NCBI RefSeq assembly: GCF_002013915.1
Contig: NZ_MBTF01000038.1
Location: 1 to 64,000 of the forward strand
DNA length: 64,000 bases
Reading direction: 5' to 3'
From: Mucilaginibacter pedocola
GTDB lineage: Bacteria; Bacteroidota; Bacteroidia; Sphingobacteriales; Sphingobacteriaceae
The stretch's first letter is position 1. Each line of letters begins with the position of its first letter. The position numbers were made by a program, and so were the translations under genes. Of this stretch, positions 53,318 through 63,052 are shown piece after piece. The notes under the pieces are model-generated. The model saw nothing but the letters and a program-made list of their open reading frames with translations. It ran no database searches and had not been told where the DNA came from.

Positions 53318-54250
53318 TTATTTTTTTGGCGTTTTGTTGGATAATTGTGCAAATACCTCATCCAGCGAACTTTTCTCCAGCATTATCTCTTTCAACTCCC
53401 AGCCTTGCTGTACGCTCATGGTTATTATTTTTTTTGATATATCTGCCGATGCTTTAAAGCGCATGCGTATACTTCTGTCGTTTAGTAACTCCACACCGGT
53501 AATGCCGGGTATAGCGCTCAGCTCTTCGGTTGCGGGCGGGTTATCCATAAATACCAGCATGGTATCGGGCATTATGTAGTTGTTAAAGGCGTCCATGGTG
53601 TCGGCAAATACCATACGGCCATTCTCTATCATTTTTATCTCTTTGCAAATGGCCTGCACTTCAGATAGTATGTGGGTAGAGAAAATAACGGCGCGCTCTT
53701 CGGCAATTTCTTTAATAAGCTTGCGTACTTCCAGTATTTGATTGGGGTCCAACCCGTTGGTGGGTTCATCAAGCACCACCAACTTAGGTTTGTGTATAAT
53801 GGCCTGTGCAATACCAACACGCTGCCTGTAACCGCCCGATAGGTTGCGTAACAGCCTTTTGGCAAAATGGGCAACGCCGCATTTCTCCATTACTTCGGCA
53901 ACGGCCTGCTTTATTTGGTGCTTATCTACGTTACGTATCTCGGCGCAATAGACCAGGTATTCCTCCACAGTAAGTTCCAGGTGCAGGGGCGCATTTTGCG
54001 GGAGAAAGCCCAGCATTTTCTTTGCCTCCTCGGGCTGCTGGCGTATGTCGATCCCATCGATATAGACATCGCCCTCGGTTTGGTTTAGCACCCCGCAAAG
54101 GATGTTCATGGTGGTAGATTTGCCGGCACCATTGGAGCCCAGCAGCCCAAGTATGCCCACCTTATCTATCTCGAAATTAATATCGCGGATGGCCCAATCA
54201 CGGGTGTACCTGTGCGATAGGTTTTCAATTGTTACAATGCTTTGTTTCAC
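53318..54250 (-). CDS. ABC transporter ATP-binding protein (GldA/NatA-like)
   Basis: This 310-residue ATPase has Walker A LLGSNGAGKSTTMNIL near 36-51, the Q loop in LGFLPQNAPLH, the signature NLSGGYRQRVGIAQAI, Walker B KLVVLDEPTNGLDPNQ and the switch His in FSTHILSEV. A C-terminal domain of about 75 residues follows, as in the GldA/NatA class. The start appears to be GTG at 54250. It pairs with the fused GldF-GldG permease directly downstream. The substrate is unknown; the operon context suggests a peptide or polymer handled with the SusC/SusD pair. Confidence 0.93.
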   Translation of the reverse strand: MKQSIVTIENLSHRYTRDWAIRDINFEIDKVGILGLLGSNGAGKSTTMNILCGVLNQTEGDVYIDGIDIRQQPEEAKKMLGFLPQNAPLHLELTVEEYLVYCAEIRNVDKHQIKQAVAEVMEKCGVAHFAKRLLRNLSGGYRQRVGIAQAIIHKPKLVVLDEPTNGLDPNQILEVRKLIKEIAEERAVIFSTHILSEVQAICKEIKMIENGRMVFADTMDAFNNYIMPDTMLVFMDNPPATEELSAIPGITGVELLNDRSIRMRFKASADISKKIITMSVQQGWELKEIMLEKSSLDEVFAQLSNKTPKK

Positions 54251-54342
54251 TTTTTATTTGGATTATTAGGATGTAGCTTTCCAACCCGGGATGGTTTTTA
54301 CGCCCGTCCCGGTGAGGTTTTTAAAGAAAAAATGCTGCTTGT

Positions 54343-55842
54343 TTATGGGTTATTTGCCATACCCGGATGCGCGTTTAAATAAAGGTTTGGTATACGCAAG
54401 GTTAAGCGCTCGGGCTTTAAGGTGTATTCGGCGGTAACGGCCGTGCCATCATAAACTATGTGCTTTGCAGCAGGCTGCCCGCTAAACAAAGGATCTACCG
54501 AGAGCCTGCGCATATCCCACCAGCGGTAACCCAGTTCGGCAAATTCGCGTATGCGTTCGTCAATTATAAACTTTACTAAAGCCGTTTGGTTACCGGCTAT
54601 AGCTCCTGGTACACTTGCATTAGCAGCAGGCATACGGTTTTGGCGCAGGGCCTCTACGTCGGCTTTTGCGCCGGCAAGGTCGTTAGCACGGGCTCTGGCT
54701 TCTGCCCTCAACAGGTACAAATCGGGCAGTTCTAAACCAATGCGCGATATAAAGTTATAAGGCGATACAAACCTGCGCAGCCTGCCACCCGGGTTTGGCG
54801 ATTGATCGGGCTGCAGATCGGTATATAAATTCAGCCGCAGATCGCTTGCGTCAAACAAAGCTTTAGTAGCCGGGGTAATGGTCAGGAAATCATTCCCGGG
54901 GCCATTGCCGTCGTAGTTACCTGCATAGGAGAAAATAGTTACTATCGATTCCGTTACATCTGTTTTGTTATTCAGCGGCGTACTGCAACCATAAATAGGG
55001 TCGCAAGGCAGGAAAGAACCGCCCGCTGCAAACTCGTTATTGTAATTATACAAGCGCGGCGGTGCGGTCATTTTAGCAATATCTGCAAAGGCGGCGTTGA
55101 ACATGGCCAGGGCTTCGGTGTTTTTGCCCATAAACAAATACACCTTGCCTAAAAAACCTTCGGCAGCCGGTTTAGACCATCTGGTTGGGAACGAAGCCTG
55201 CACCGGCAAATTTGGGATAGCCGCTAAAAGATCGGTGGTAATAAAATCATACATCTCCTGCACCGTGCCGCGTTTAAAATCTGTTTGATTAATATCCGGT
55301 TCGGTAATGATGGGGAAACCAGGGTCGGTGCCGGCTGTTGAGGCCAGGTAAGGCTTGCCAAAATAATTGATCAGCTGAAAGTGAGCAAATGCACGTACCG
55401 CCATAGCTTGCGCTTTTACAGTAAGCTTCTGCTGTGCAGTGCCACCGGTAGATGCCTCCACCTCTTTAATGATCTTATTGAGGGTATACATATTACCTAA
55501 AGTAGACCTTAAAAACTGGGGATCATCTGCTGCATAAGCATTAGGGTCGGGCCGGTAAATATCATCCTTCCATTGAAAAAGCAAGTTGGCTATTTCTAAG
55601 CCCGAACCGTTTAACAAGTTATTTTCCGCGCTAACATCGTCGCCCATCATTATAGCAGGTTGCCACAGGCCTATACCTCCCGACGAATAAAATGTTGTAC
55701 CATTCATGAGCAGGTCATAATCCTCATATTTGGTGGCTACAAGCTTACCCTTAGGTATTACCTCTAAAAAACCCTTTTTGCAGGATGTTGTATTTAACAG
55801 CAGCACAAGAACAGCGGCTGTGATATGAATATATTTTCGCAT
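54343..55842 (-). CDS. SusD/RagB-family nutrient-binding lipoprotein
   Basis: The 499-residue lipoprotein has a signal peptide with lipid Cys21 (VLLLNTTSCKKGFLEVIPKG) and the SusD pattern: a helical TPR-like part (LRSTLGNMYTLNKIIKEVE, AQAMAVRAFAHFQLINYFGKPYL) and the C-terminal SusD motif ELPDLYLLRAEARARA and FAELGYRWWDMRRL. It forms the lid over the SusC transporter at the cell surface. It starts 20 bases after the SusC gene. The substrate class (glycan or peptide) is not visible; the M16 peptidase in the operon hints at peptides. Confidence 0.93.
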   Translation of the reverse strand: MRKYIHITAAVLVLLLNTTSCKKGFLEVIPKGKLVATKYEDYDLLMNGTTFYSSGGIGLWQPAIMMGDDVSAENNLLNGSGLEIANLLFQWKDDIYRPDPNAYAADDPQFLRSTLGNMYTLNKIIKEVEASTGGTAQQKLTVKAQAMAVRAFAHFQLINYFGKPYLASTAGTDPGFPIITEPDINQTDFKRGTVQEMYDFITTDLLAAIPNLPVQASFPTRWSKPAAEGFLGKVYLFMGKNTEALAMFNAAFADIAKMTAPPRLYNYNNEFAAGGSFLPCDPIYGCSTPLNNKTDVTESIVTIFSYAGNYDGNGPGNDFLTITPATKALFDASDLRLNLYTDLQPDQSPNPGGRLRRFVSPYNFISRIGLELPDLYLLRAEARARANDLAGAKADVEALRQNRMPAANASVPGAIAGNQTALVKFIIDERIREFAELGYRWWDMRRLSVDPLFSGQPAAKHIVYDGTAVTAEYTLKPERLTLRIPNLYLNAHPGMANNP

Positions 55843-55862
55843 GTTGTTTTTGATCTATGAGG

Positions 55863-58800
55863 TTAAAAATTAATGTTTGCGCCCAGGGCAATAGTATGCT
55901 GGCCCACCCTGGTACCGCGCCCGCCGTATGTATAGTTTTGCAATTCAGGGTCGAGGCCCGCTTTGTTGGCAGTCCAAAGTAAAATGTTGTTTACCTGCGC
56001 CCTAAGCGATATGCTTTGCACTTTTAACCATTTTAAAAGGCGCGGATCAAGGTCGTAAGCCAATGTAGCTTCTCTTAGTTTAAGGTATGATGCGCTCACT
56101 ACGTTGATATCGGCATTGGTATAATAGCCGGTGTTGCGCATAGCATAATTATAAAAATAGCGGCTGGTGTAAGCGGGGATATTGGTGGTTAACTCATCGC
56201 CGGGTTTTTGCCAGCGGTTAGCAAAATCTGCGTGAATGTTGCCGCTAAAACTTTGCGGATTGCCCGTGAGCCTGCCTACATAAAACTGGTTAACATCTTT
56301 ACGCATAACGGCACCAAGGCTATAAATCATGTTTAATGTTAGTTCGAATTGCTTGTACCTAAAGCTATTGCTTATACCGCCATTAAATTTGGGCGTGGTA
56401 GAACCCATGTACACTAAATCGTCTGCAGTAGGTTTTGTAGGGTCTTTAGTAATAGTTCCATCGGCAAGCTTTATCTGCGGGTCGCCAACGTTATCTAAGC
56501 CTGCATACCGGTAAGCAAATAACGGCCTGGTTGGGTAACCAATTACATAGTTTGCAAACAGGCGGTACGAGGCCTGGTTCATATAGCTCTGCGGGGTACC
56601 ATAGTCAACCAGTTTGTTTTTATTAAAGCCAAACACAAACCCGGTAGACCAGCGGAAGTTTGAGCTTTGGATATTCACACTGTTTAAGCCAATGTTTATA
56701 CCATCATTGGTAAGGTTGCCAATGTTTGAAATGGCCGAGCCCTGCCCGGTGAAAATATCAAGGGGTAAACTGCCCAGTAACGATGTGGTATTTTTATGAT
56801 AGTACTCAATACTACCGCTTAAACGGCTGTTAAATATGGCAAAATCGAGCCCAAGGTTGGTAGTGTGGGTAGTTTCCCAGCTCAACTTTTTGTTTGCTGC
56901 CGAACCAAGATAGTACGAAGGGCCTGCAATTTGCGGGTACTGCGTATACTGCTCGGGAGATAATATATCAAGCACCGTAGCCGACCCTACGTAAGGTGAG
57001 TTGCCCGTGATACCGTATGTTGCCCTGATGGCTAAGCCGTTTATCCAGGTAAGGGGTTTTAAAAAGCCTTCTTCGGCCAGGTTCCATTTGGCACCGAAGC
57101 TGTACACGGGTTTGTTTTGTGCCGATACATCGCTGCCAAAAAGGTTGCTATGATCTACCCTCCAGCTTGCATCTACACTGTATTTGTGATTTAACGTATA
57201 GCCTGCCAAACCAAAATACGATTTAAACCTCGAACGTATCTCCTGCACCTGGTACGGCTGGTAATAAAGGAAGCCCGCACCTGTTACCGTGCCAAACACG
57301 CCCTGGCTTAGCTTAAGGTAATCAAGCAAGGGCGCGGTTTGCAGGTCTTCATCATACCCCATCAGGTTTGTAGTAACGCCGGTGGTAAGCCTTTCATTAG
57401 CTTCCTGGCCGCCTTGCAAGGTTATCAGGTCGTTACCATCGCGGCCGCTGTAGTTATACACCAATTGGTTACGCACCGTCCAGTTGCGCTGGTTGGTAAC
57501 ATTATTACGGAAGTTTCCCCCTGTTGCCGGTATATAATACACCGGTACCGAGTTTACATCGGGTGCTACGGTAAAGCTAAGCAGGTTTTTACGCATGCTG
57601 TATTGCGCATGGTCGTCATAAGCCAATGTAGTTGCAGGCGATGTAAGGTAGCCAAAGGTACCGTGGTAACTAAGCCCTTTCCACAACTTAACTGTGCCAT
57701 TGGCCACTGTGTTTATTGACAAGCCGTTGGTACTGCTATGCCCGTAGTTCAATTCGTCCAGCGGGCTGTAAGTTTCCAAATCTATTTTGCTAAGCGACTG
57801 GTAGTAAGCTCGCTGCTCCGACGACATACCATATATGTAAGGCATACTGATATTGCTGCCGTCGGCATTTTTAAACAACTGATAAGGCAGAAAATCGGAC
57901 CCGACACTTATGGGGTGCTTGGCTCCTGATACGGCGTTTGCCAATTGGGTGCTAAGTGAAAACGAAAACCTGTCATTAGGCGTAAAGTTTTGATCGAGGT
58001 TTATGCGGTAAGTGTTACTGGTTTCGCCTATAGTGTTGCTGCGCGTATTGTTATAACCCAGCGATGCAAAGAAGCTATAGTATTTATTACCCGCCGACGC
58101 CGAAAGCGTATGGTTAGTGGTAATGGCGTTGCGGTACCAAAGGTCTTTTATCTGCTGCGTGTTATCAATGGCGGATAAACTATCCAGTTTTGCATTAGCC
58201 TGCCCGGCCGATAAAATACCCGCGTATTGATCATACAATATCTGATCGTGAGGCGCTATGTATGAACTATACAACGAGCTATACGGATTGGTAACCGGGT
58301 CAAATACCTCTTTAGCCGCCTGTATGTACTGTTTGCTGGTTAAATTGCGCTGGTACGAAAAATCGGGCTTGCCTTGAAAGTTTACAAAGCCGGAGTAAGA
58401 GATTTTTACCCGTTGGTTTTTTACGCCCGATTTGGTTGCAACCACAATTACGCCGTTGGCTGCCTGTGCACCCCAGATGGCGGCGGCGGCGGCATCTTTT
58501 AAAACGGTGATATCGGCAATGTCATCAATGTTTAAAGAACTAAAATCGGTAACGATAACGCCGTTCACCACATATAATGGCTCGGTTGGCAATTGTATAC
58601 TGCTTGTACCGCGCACCAGGGCGCGGCGGGTAGACTGGCGCGTGGTGGTATTAAATATCTGGTCTTGCCCTATAGTTAACCCGGGTATTTGCCCGTCGAG
58701 CCTGGCTATAACATCCATAGTGCCCACGCGGTTGGCAAATATCTTCATATCGGGTTTAGAGAACGAACCAGTAGCGCGCTCCTTTGATAAGTTCTGATAA

Positions 58801-59531
58801 CCCGTTTGCACCGTAACCTCTTTTAACTGGGAGGTTTCACTGTACAGGATAATGTTTAAAAAAGGCATATCCTTTTTTACCTTAAAGTGGTAAGTTTTAT
58901 ACCCGATGTAAGATACCGCCAGTTCGTCGCCCTCTTCTACATCCATATAAAACAGGCCGTTCTCGTTGGTTACGTAACTTATTTCGCCTACGGTAGCTAT
59001 TACGGCAGCCTGGCCTGCGGGTACCACTACCGGCGCAATTGCAACCTGCTGGTTTCGCCGTTTTGTAAAGTAAACCGTGGCCCGGTTTAGTGGTATACCG
59101 GTACTGTCAGTAACAATACCTCGTATTTGTATGGGTACGGTAAACAGCTGTTTTACTTTATCAAACAGCGTGGGTGTTGCCGGCGCCAGAATTATATTTT
59201 TACCTATGATAGAATAAGATACCGGCAGGTTTTTAAAGCAGGCTTCCAATGCTTTTTCTACACTTACGTTGCTTACGTTCACGTCTATCTCGGGCACGTT
59301 AAGCTTATTTTCGTCGTAAATAAATATATAGTTGGTTTGCTTCTCTATTTTCAGCAATACCTTTTCTAACGAAGCATGTTTTTCGTAAAGGGTAACCTGG
59401 CTATACCCTTTTGCGCTTGCTTGTAAAAGGCCTATTAGTAAAATAAACGTGGACAACTTCATAACAATAAGGAGTTGTTTAAGATTTGGCCATGCCAAAG
59501 GCATAGCTATCGGAATAGCACGAAATTTCAT
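55863..59531 (-). CDS. SusC/RagA-family TonB-dependent transporter with STN domain
   Basis: This 1222-residue outer-membrane protein has a long start (MKFRAIPIAMPLAWPNLK), common in this family in Sphingobacteriaceae, and a signal region near 25-45. An STN domain (about 50-115; LEKVLLKIEKQTNYIFIYDE) allows contact with the FecR protein. A carboxypeptidase-regulatory-like domain (about 138-235) and a plug (about 240-370; SSIQLPTEPLYVVNGVIV) precede the 22-strand barrel. The TonB-family C-terminus is TRVGQHTIALGANINF. With sigma factor and FecR upstream, transport and gene activation are probably linked to substrate binding. Confidence 0.94.
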   Translation of the reverse strand: MKFRAIPIAMPLAWPNLKQLLIVMKLSTFILLIGLLQASAKGYSQVTLYEKHASLEKVLLKIEKQTNYIFIYDENKLNVPEIDVNVSNVSVEKALEACFKNLPVSYSIIGKNIILAPATPTLFDKVKQLFTVPIQIRGIVTDSTGIPLNRATVYFTKRRNQQVAIAPVVVPAGQAAVIATVGEISYVTNENGLFYMDVEEGDELAVSYIGYKTYHFKVKKDMPFLNIILYSETSQLKEVTVQTGYQNLSKERATGSFSKPDMKIFANRVGTMDVIARLDGQIPGLTIGQDQIFNTTTRQSTRRALVRGTSSIQLPTEPLYVVNGVIVTDFSSLNIDDIADITVLKDAAAAAIWGAQAANGVIVVATKSGVKNQRVKISYSGFVNFQGKPDFSYQRNLTSKQYIQAAKEVFDPVTNPYSSLYSSYIAPHDQILYDQYAGILSAGQANAKLDSLSAIDNTQQIKDLWYRNAITTNHTLSASAGNKYYSFFASLGYNNTRSNTIGETSNTYRINLDQNFTPNDRFSFSLSTQLANAVSGAKHPISVGSDFLPYQLFKNADGSNISMPYIYGMSSEQRAYYQSLSKIDLETYSPLDELNYGHSSTNGLSINTVANGTVKLWKGLSYHGTFGYLTSPATTLAYDDHAQYSMRKNLLSFTVAPDVNSVPVYYIPATGGNFRNNVTNQRNWTVRNQLVYNYSGRDGNDLITLQGGQEANERLTTGVTTNLMGYDEDLQTAPLLDYLKLSQGVFGTVTGAGFLYYQPYQVQEIRSRFKSYFGLAGYTLNHKYSVDASWRVDHSNLFGSDVSAQNKPVYSFGAKWNLAEEGFLKPLTWINGLAIRATYGITGNSPYVGSATVLDILSPEQYTQYPQIAGPSYYLGSAANKKLSWETTHTTNLGLDFAIFNSRLSGSIEYYHKNTTSLLGSLPLDIFTGQGSAISNIGNLTNDGINIGLNSVNIQSSNFRWSTGFVFGFNKNKLVDYGTPQSYMNQASYRLFANYVIGYPTRPLFAYRYAGLDNVGDPQIKLADGTITKDPTKPTADDLVYMGSTTPKFNGGISNSFRYKQFELTLNMIYSLGAVMRKDVNQFYVGRLTGNPQSFSGNIHADFANRWQKPGDELTTNIPAYTSRYFYNYAMRNTGYYTNADINVVSASYLKLREATLAYDLDPRLLKWLKVQSISLRAQVNNILLWTANKAGLDPELQNYTYGGRGTRVGQHTIALGANINF

Positions 59532-59545
59532 TACATTTGTGATGT

Positions 59546-59612
59546 TTGGATCAATACATTAAACTCAGTTCCAATTTTGTTTATCCGCTGGTTAGCGGAA
59601 GGGTTGATCCAA
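59546..59612 (-). promoter_or_regulatory. Structured leader of the SusC transcript
   Basis: A perfect 9-base inverted repeat, TTGGATCAA (59546-59554) and TTGATCCAA (59604-59612), encloses a smaller hairpin CCGCT-GGTT-AGCGG at 59585-59598. It lies 15 bases before the SusC ATG and could control start-site access. Confidence 0.45.
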
Positions 59613-59620
59613 AAAACTTA

Positions 59621-59656
59621 CCGTAGCTGTGCGTCAACACATCTGCGGTTTTTTTT
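59621..59656 (+). terminator. Terminator-like hairpin between FecR and SusC genes
   Basis: The hairpin 59621-59648 (stem of about 11 bp, one mismatch, one G-T pair) is followed on the plus strand by eight T and on the minus strand, a few bases on, by six T. It may end the sigma/FecR transcript, separating it from SusC. Confidence 0.55.
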
Positions 59657-59744
59657 GCTTCACCCGCTCGTTTAAAGTGTTATTGTAAAGTATATGCCAT
59701 AGTTTTCGGGGTTTAAGTGAATAGTTTTGTTATTTATTGGGGTT

Positions 59745-60878
59745 TTAGTTTTTCATAATTACTATCTTCTTGCCGTCGGTTTTAAATTTGATGCCTAAGT
59801 TGTTCACGATCTTTAAAACCTGCTCGGCATTGGCGGTACGCAAAACCTTACCGGTTATGGCTGCCTCGGGCACATCGCCTTCGTAAACCACCTCTACCTT
59901 ATACCATCGGGCAAATTGCCGCATCACCGCCTGCAAATCGGCCCGCTTAAACCGGAACTGCCCGTTTTTCCAGGCCAGTGCGGTTTCGGTATCTGCTTGT
60001 TTTACCTGTATATTAATATTGCCTTTGGCAACTGCGGCCTGCTGCCCCGGCACCAATAGCGCTGTTTGGCGGGCGTTAGATACTTTTACACTCCCCTCCA
60101 GCAAGGTGGTTGTGGTAGTATTTTCATCACCATAGGCATTAACGTTAAAATGCGTACCCAACACCTCAACCGTTTGGCCGGCGGCGATTACTCTGAAAGG
60201 CTTCGAGCTATCGTGCGCTACTTCAAAGTAGGCCTGCCCTGTAATTTCTACTTTACGCTCGTTGCCATTAAAACTTACCGGGTAGCGGATAGACGAGGCT
60301 GCATCAAGCGATACCCTTGTACCGTCGGATAAAGTAAGGTCATAAGTACCGCCCATTGGGGTTGCCATGGTGTTGTAAATAACCGGGCCGGCGTTCGCTT
60401 TTTTGTCCGTACCCAAAAGATAGGTTACCTGCCCGTCGGCTGTTTTGGTAACGGCTATATTATTTTGGCTGGCCAATTGCCCGTTAGCAGCGCCTGTTAA
60501 TATAACTTGTTTACCATCGCCAAGGGTTAATATAGCTTTGTTGCTGCCCGGCGTCAGGTTGCGGGCTATGGTTTGTATTACCTCTTGCTGGTTGGGCCCA
60601 CGGTGGGTAGCGTAGTACAGCCCTGCCGAAAGAAATACCAGCAACACCGCTGCCGCAGCAATGCGGTACATCAATTTTATACGGCCGAATTTTGGCTGAT
60701 TTACCGGTAAAGCATTCCAGATGGCGGCCAAATCGGCTTCGCGTTCTTCATCGGTAATATCTTTGGTATCTGCTGCCTCATATTGCAGGTACCAGGTTTC
60801 TACCAACTCTTTTTCAAAATCGGTACAGGTGCCGGTATTATATCGCTTTAAAAGGTCGTGTATTTCGTGTCGTTGCAT
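59745..60878 (-). CDS. FecR-family anti-sigma/sensor protein
   Basis: From the ATG at 60878 the protein is 377 residues; the frame continues 12 codons upstream to a TTG, but the ATG fits better. A cytoplasmic part of about 75 residues is followed by a membrane helix (AAAAVLLVFLSAGLYYA) and a FecR domain: LTLSDGTRVSLDAASSIRYP, VEITGQAYFEVAHDSSKPF and TVEVLGTHFNVNAYGDE. A C-terminal DUF4974 (FKRADLQAVMRQFARWYKVE) contacts the STN domain of SusC. It holds the sigma factor until substrate binds the transporter. Confidence 0.93.
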   Translation of the reverse strand: MQRHEIHDLLKRYNTGTCTDFEKELVETWYLQYEAADTKDITDEEREADLAAIWNALPVNQPKFGRIKLMYRIAAAAVLLVFLSAGLYYATHRGPNQQEVIQTIARNLTPGSNKAILTLGDGKQVILTGAANGQLASQNNIAVTKTADGQVTYLLGTDKKANAGPVIYNTMATPMGGTYDLTLSDGTRVSLDAASSIRYPVSFNGNERKVEITGQAYFEVAHDSSKPFRVIAAGQTVEVLGTHFNVNAYGDENTTTTTLLEGSVKVSNARQTALLVPGQQAAVAKGNINIQVKQADTETALAWKNGQFRFKRADLQAVMRQFARWYKVEVVYEGDVPEAAITGKVLRTANAEQVLKIVNNLGIKFKTDGKKIVIMKN

Positions 60879-60980
60879 ATAATCATCAAGATTTTCATCT
60901 TCAATTATAACCAAGACAGGAAAGTGGATGGCAAGGGGTTATAAGAAATTAAAATATTTTTAAGTTTTTGAATAAAAAGC

Positions 60981-61559
60981 TTAAAATTTCACCAGGAGGA
61001 ATATATAAAGCACCAATCCGAGGCGGACACGCAATACTTTAAGGGCATTTTTCACTTGCTTTTTCACAGTTTCTTCGGAAATATTCAACTGCTCGGCAAT
61101 TTCCTTGTGCGATAAATGAGATTTACGGCTCAATTCAAAAACTTCGCGCATTTTTGGTGGCAGGGCAGCAATCTCTGTCTCAATAATAGCCATCAATTGC
61201 TTTTCGCGCACCAAATGATCGGTACCTGCTACGTAATTACTGGTATAAGCAGCAAGTGAGTCTATATATTTAGATTCTACCTGTTTGTGCTCCATCATGT
61301 TCAAAACCCGGTTACGGACAGCTGTGTACAAGTATGCCGACAAGGTTGAAATCAATACTATATCGCCGCGCCGTGTCCATAAGCTTGTGAACAACTCCTG
61401 CACCAGGTCATTAGCGGCATCTCTATCGCCCAGTTTTTTGTAAGCATGCGCATGCAACAACCATTTATAGCGGTTATAGATCTCGGTATAAGCATCCTTA
61501 TTGCCTTCGCGGAGTAACGAAACGAGATCCTGATCAGAAATATCGCGCAGTGTTATCAA
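60981..61559 (-). CDS. ECF sigma factor of the Bacteroidota FecI-like family
   Basis: This 192-residue sigma factor has region 2 (residues about 25-95; YTEIYNRYKWLLHAHAYKKL, DLVQELFTSLWTRRGDI) and region 4 (about 125-180; LPPKMREVFELSRKSHLSHK, LNISEETVKKQVKNALKVL). The start is TTG at 61559; no in-frame ATG lies closer, and a stop is 12 bases upstream. A short hydrophobic tail (LVLYIFLLVKF) is a known feature of this group. It should drive the downstream SusC operon, released by FecR. Confidence 0.9.
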   Translation of the reverse strand: MITLRDISDQDLVSLLREGNKDAYTEIYNRYKWLLHAHAYKKLGDRDAANDLVQELFTSLWTRRGDIVLISTLSAYLYTAVRNRVLNMMEHKQVESKYIDSLAAYTSNYVAGTDHLVREKQLMAIIETEIAALPPKMREVFELSRKSHLSHKEIAEQLNISEETVKKQVKNALKVLRVRLGLVLYIFLLVKF

Positions 61560-62137
61560 TAATTTATATTAATCACACTAAATTAACGAAAATATCACAC
61601 AATCATATTCAGAACTCAAAATATGGTAAAAAGAAATTTTACCTTAAAGCACAATCCGTCGCTATTGTGAGCGCAGCGAACATCAGCGCCTCGCGCCGAT
61701 GCTTGCAGTGCAATTGAACCCGGCGCGGCAGCGCGTGGTGGAATGGAGTTGCATGCTGCAGGTACAGGCATTCAAACTTCAAGTTGTTGTTCGAATCGCA
61801 ACACCTAAAATTATACTCCATCCGAAAAATGGCAGCAGATGTTACTGGCTTTAAAATCGATGTTATGGCCTTTATATATCCTATCACCATCTCTCAGTGA
61901 CTTGCCGTAACAGGTTCCCTACCGCCAGGTACCCGAGTTTGATGAGTTTTTATTCATGACTTAACTTATGAAACACCTTTCACAAAAAACATGAAAGCCA
62001 TTTCATAAATCAAATCATATAAATATCAGCACCTGAAAAACAAATTTAATTTTGCGGTTATGCTTTGAAAGTGTTTTTTCGACGGGCAAACTTTGGCAAC
62101 CTCTCATATTTAAAAGTTTCCATCAGCATTACGCAGA
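61560..62137 (-). other. Intergenic stretch with a GC-rich block near 61650-61770
   Basis: The region holds the upstream area of the sigma-factor gene, an AT hairpin (GGTAAAA/TTTTACC, 61625-61643) and a block near 61650-61770 that is clearly richer in G and C than its surroundings (CGCGCCGATGC, CGGCGCGGCAGCGCG). A minus-strand open frame of 83 residues across it has no gene-like composition. The block may be a dispersed repeat or transferred fragment. Confidence 0.4.
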
Positions 62138-62694
62138 TCAAACCATTTTGCTCTCGAACAACTCACCAAAATTAGCGAAGGTTTCGTTAGCTGTATTAAT
62201 AGCCGCGGCTTCATCAGCATTGGTTGGTGCTATGGCATTTAGTTGGGCTACAAAAGCGCCCCAAATACGTCCGGTATCGGCACCGTAGCCCGAGAAGAAC
62301 GAGAATCCTTTGTCCATGCCGTGCTTTTGCAGCATCTGTACAATGTATGGCCCGCCCATAATAGATCCTTCCATTACATATAAAGCGCCCATAGCTTCAA
62401 CAGCATTGGTAATAGTTGGTACGGTTACCGGTGGCAGGTCGTTCACATCTGCCCCAAGTTCCTCAATATCAGCTTTCAGGTAGCTGGAGTTACGGCGTTC
62501 GGAATAATCGGGTAAAACTTCGGTAGTGATGTAGGGCTTTATGGCAGTTTCCAGGGCGCTGAAATAGGCGTAGAAATTCTTCAATACGTTAGCATAGTCG
62601 GCATTGCTGCGAATCGACTTTAGTTGCAGTACCACCTTTTTTCGAGTTGCTGGTGCGGGATTTGTGTGGCATCTTTAATTTTTGCGCTTAACAT
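62138..62694 (-). pseudogene. Heme oxygenase, broken by one missing base near the start
   Basis: The minus frame 62635-62138 encodes residues of a biliverdin-producing heme oxygenase (DYSERRNSSYLKADIEEL, ALYVMEGSIMGGPYI, FFSGYGADTGRIWGAF). The missing N-terminus lies in another frame: ATG at 62694 gives MLSAKIKDATQIPHQQLEK, with the expected proximal heme-ligand His. The two frames meet at a run of six A (62637-62642 on the plus strand shows six T); one more base would join them into a normal 185-residue protein. It is a recent mutation, a slippage-controlled gene or a sequencing error. No bacteriophytochrome gene is adjacent. Confidence 0.65.
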
Positions 62695-63052
62695 AGTTCT
62701 TTCAGTTTTAAGTTGATGTATCCTTTAATCATTTTGTGCTCAGGTTTTGCTCCCACACTGTTGCACAAAGTAACGAAAAGCAAGATAAAGCGTGGCCCAA
62801 TAAAGGCCGGTTACAGCGGGTGGGTTGCCCTGTAAATATTAATGAGTTCTAATTTAACGTATTTACCCCAACTTAATTTTACAACATAAGTACGGTTTTA
62901 TTGCCTGCATAATGTGCGAGCACAGGCTATAATTATACCATCCGGGCGAATCGGCAGATGCGGCCCGCTCACTTTCGTAATGGTATATAAGGGGTATAGC
63001 AGCAAAGCCTTTTCATTTGGCCAATACAGAGGCCAACTAAATATAGATTTTC
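62695..63052 (-). other. Intergenic stretch without supported features
   Basis: The upstream region of the heme oxygenase gene holds a few short inverted repeats (GGCC-AATACAGA-GGCC near 63019) but no gene-like frame or RNA gene that I can support. Confidence 0.4.

Noticed and set aside
61639..61890. 83-residue minus-strand frame as a gene
   Set aside because: Residue composition is unlike a protein, and it overlaps the GC-rich block and an AT hairpin.
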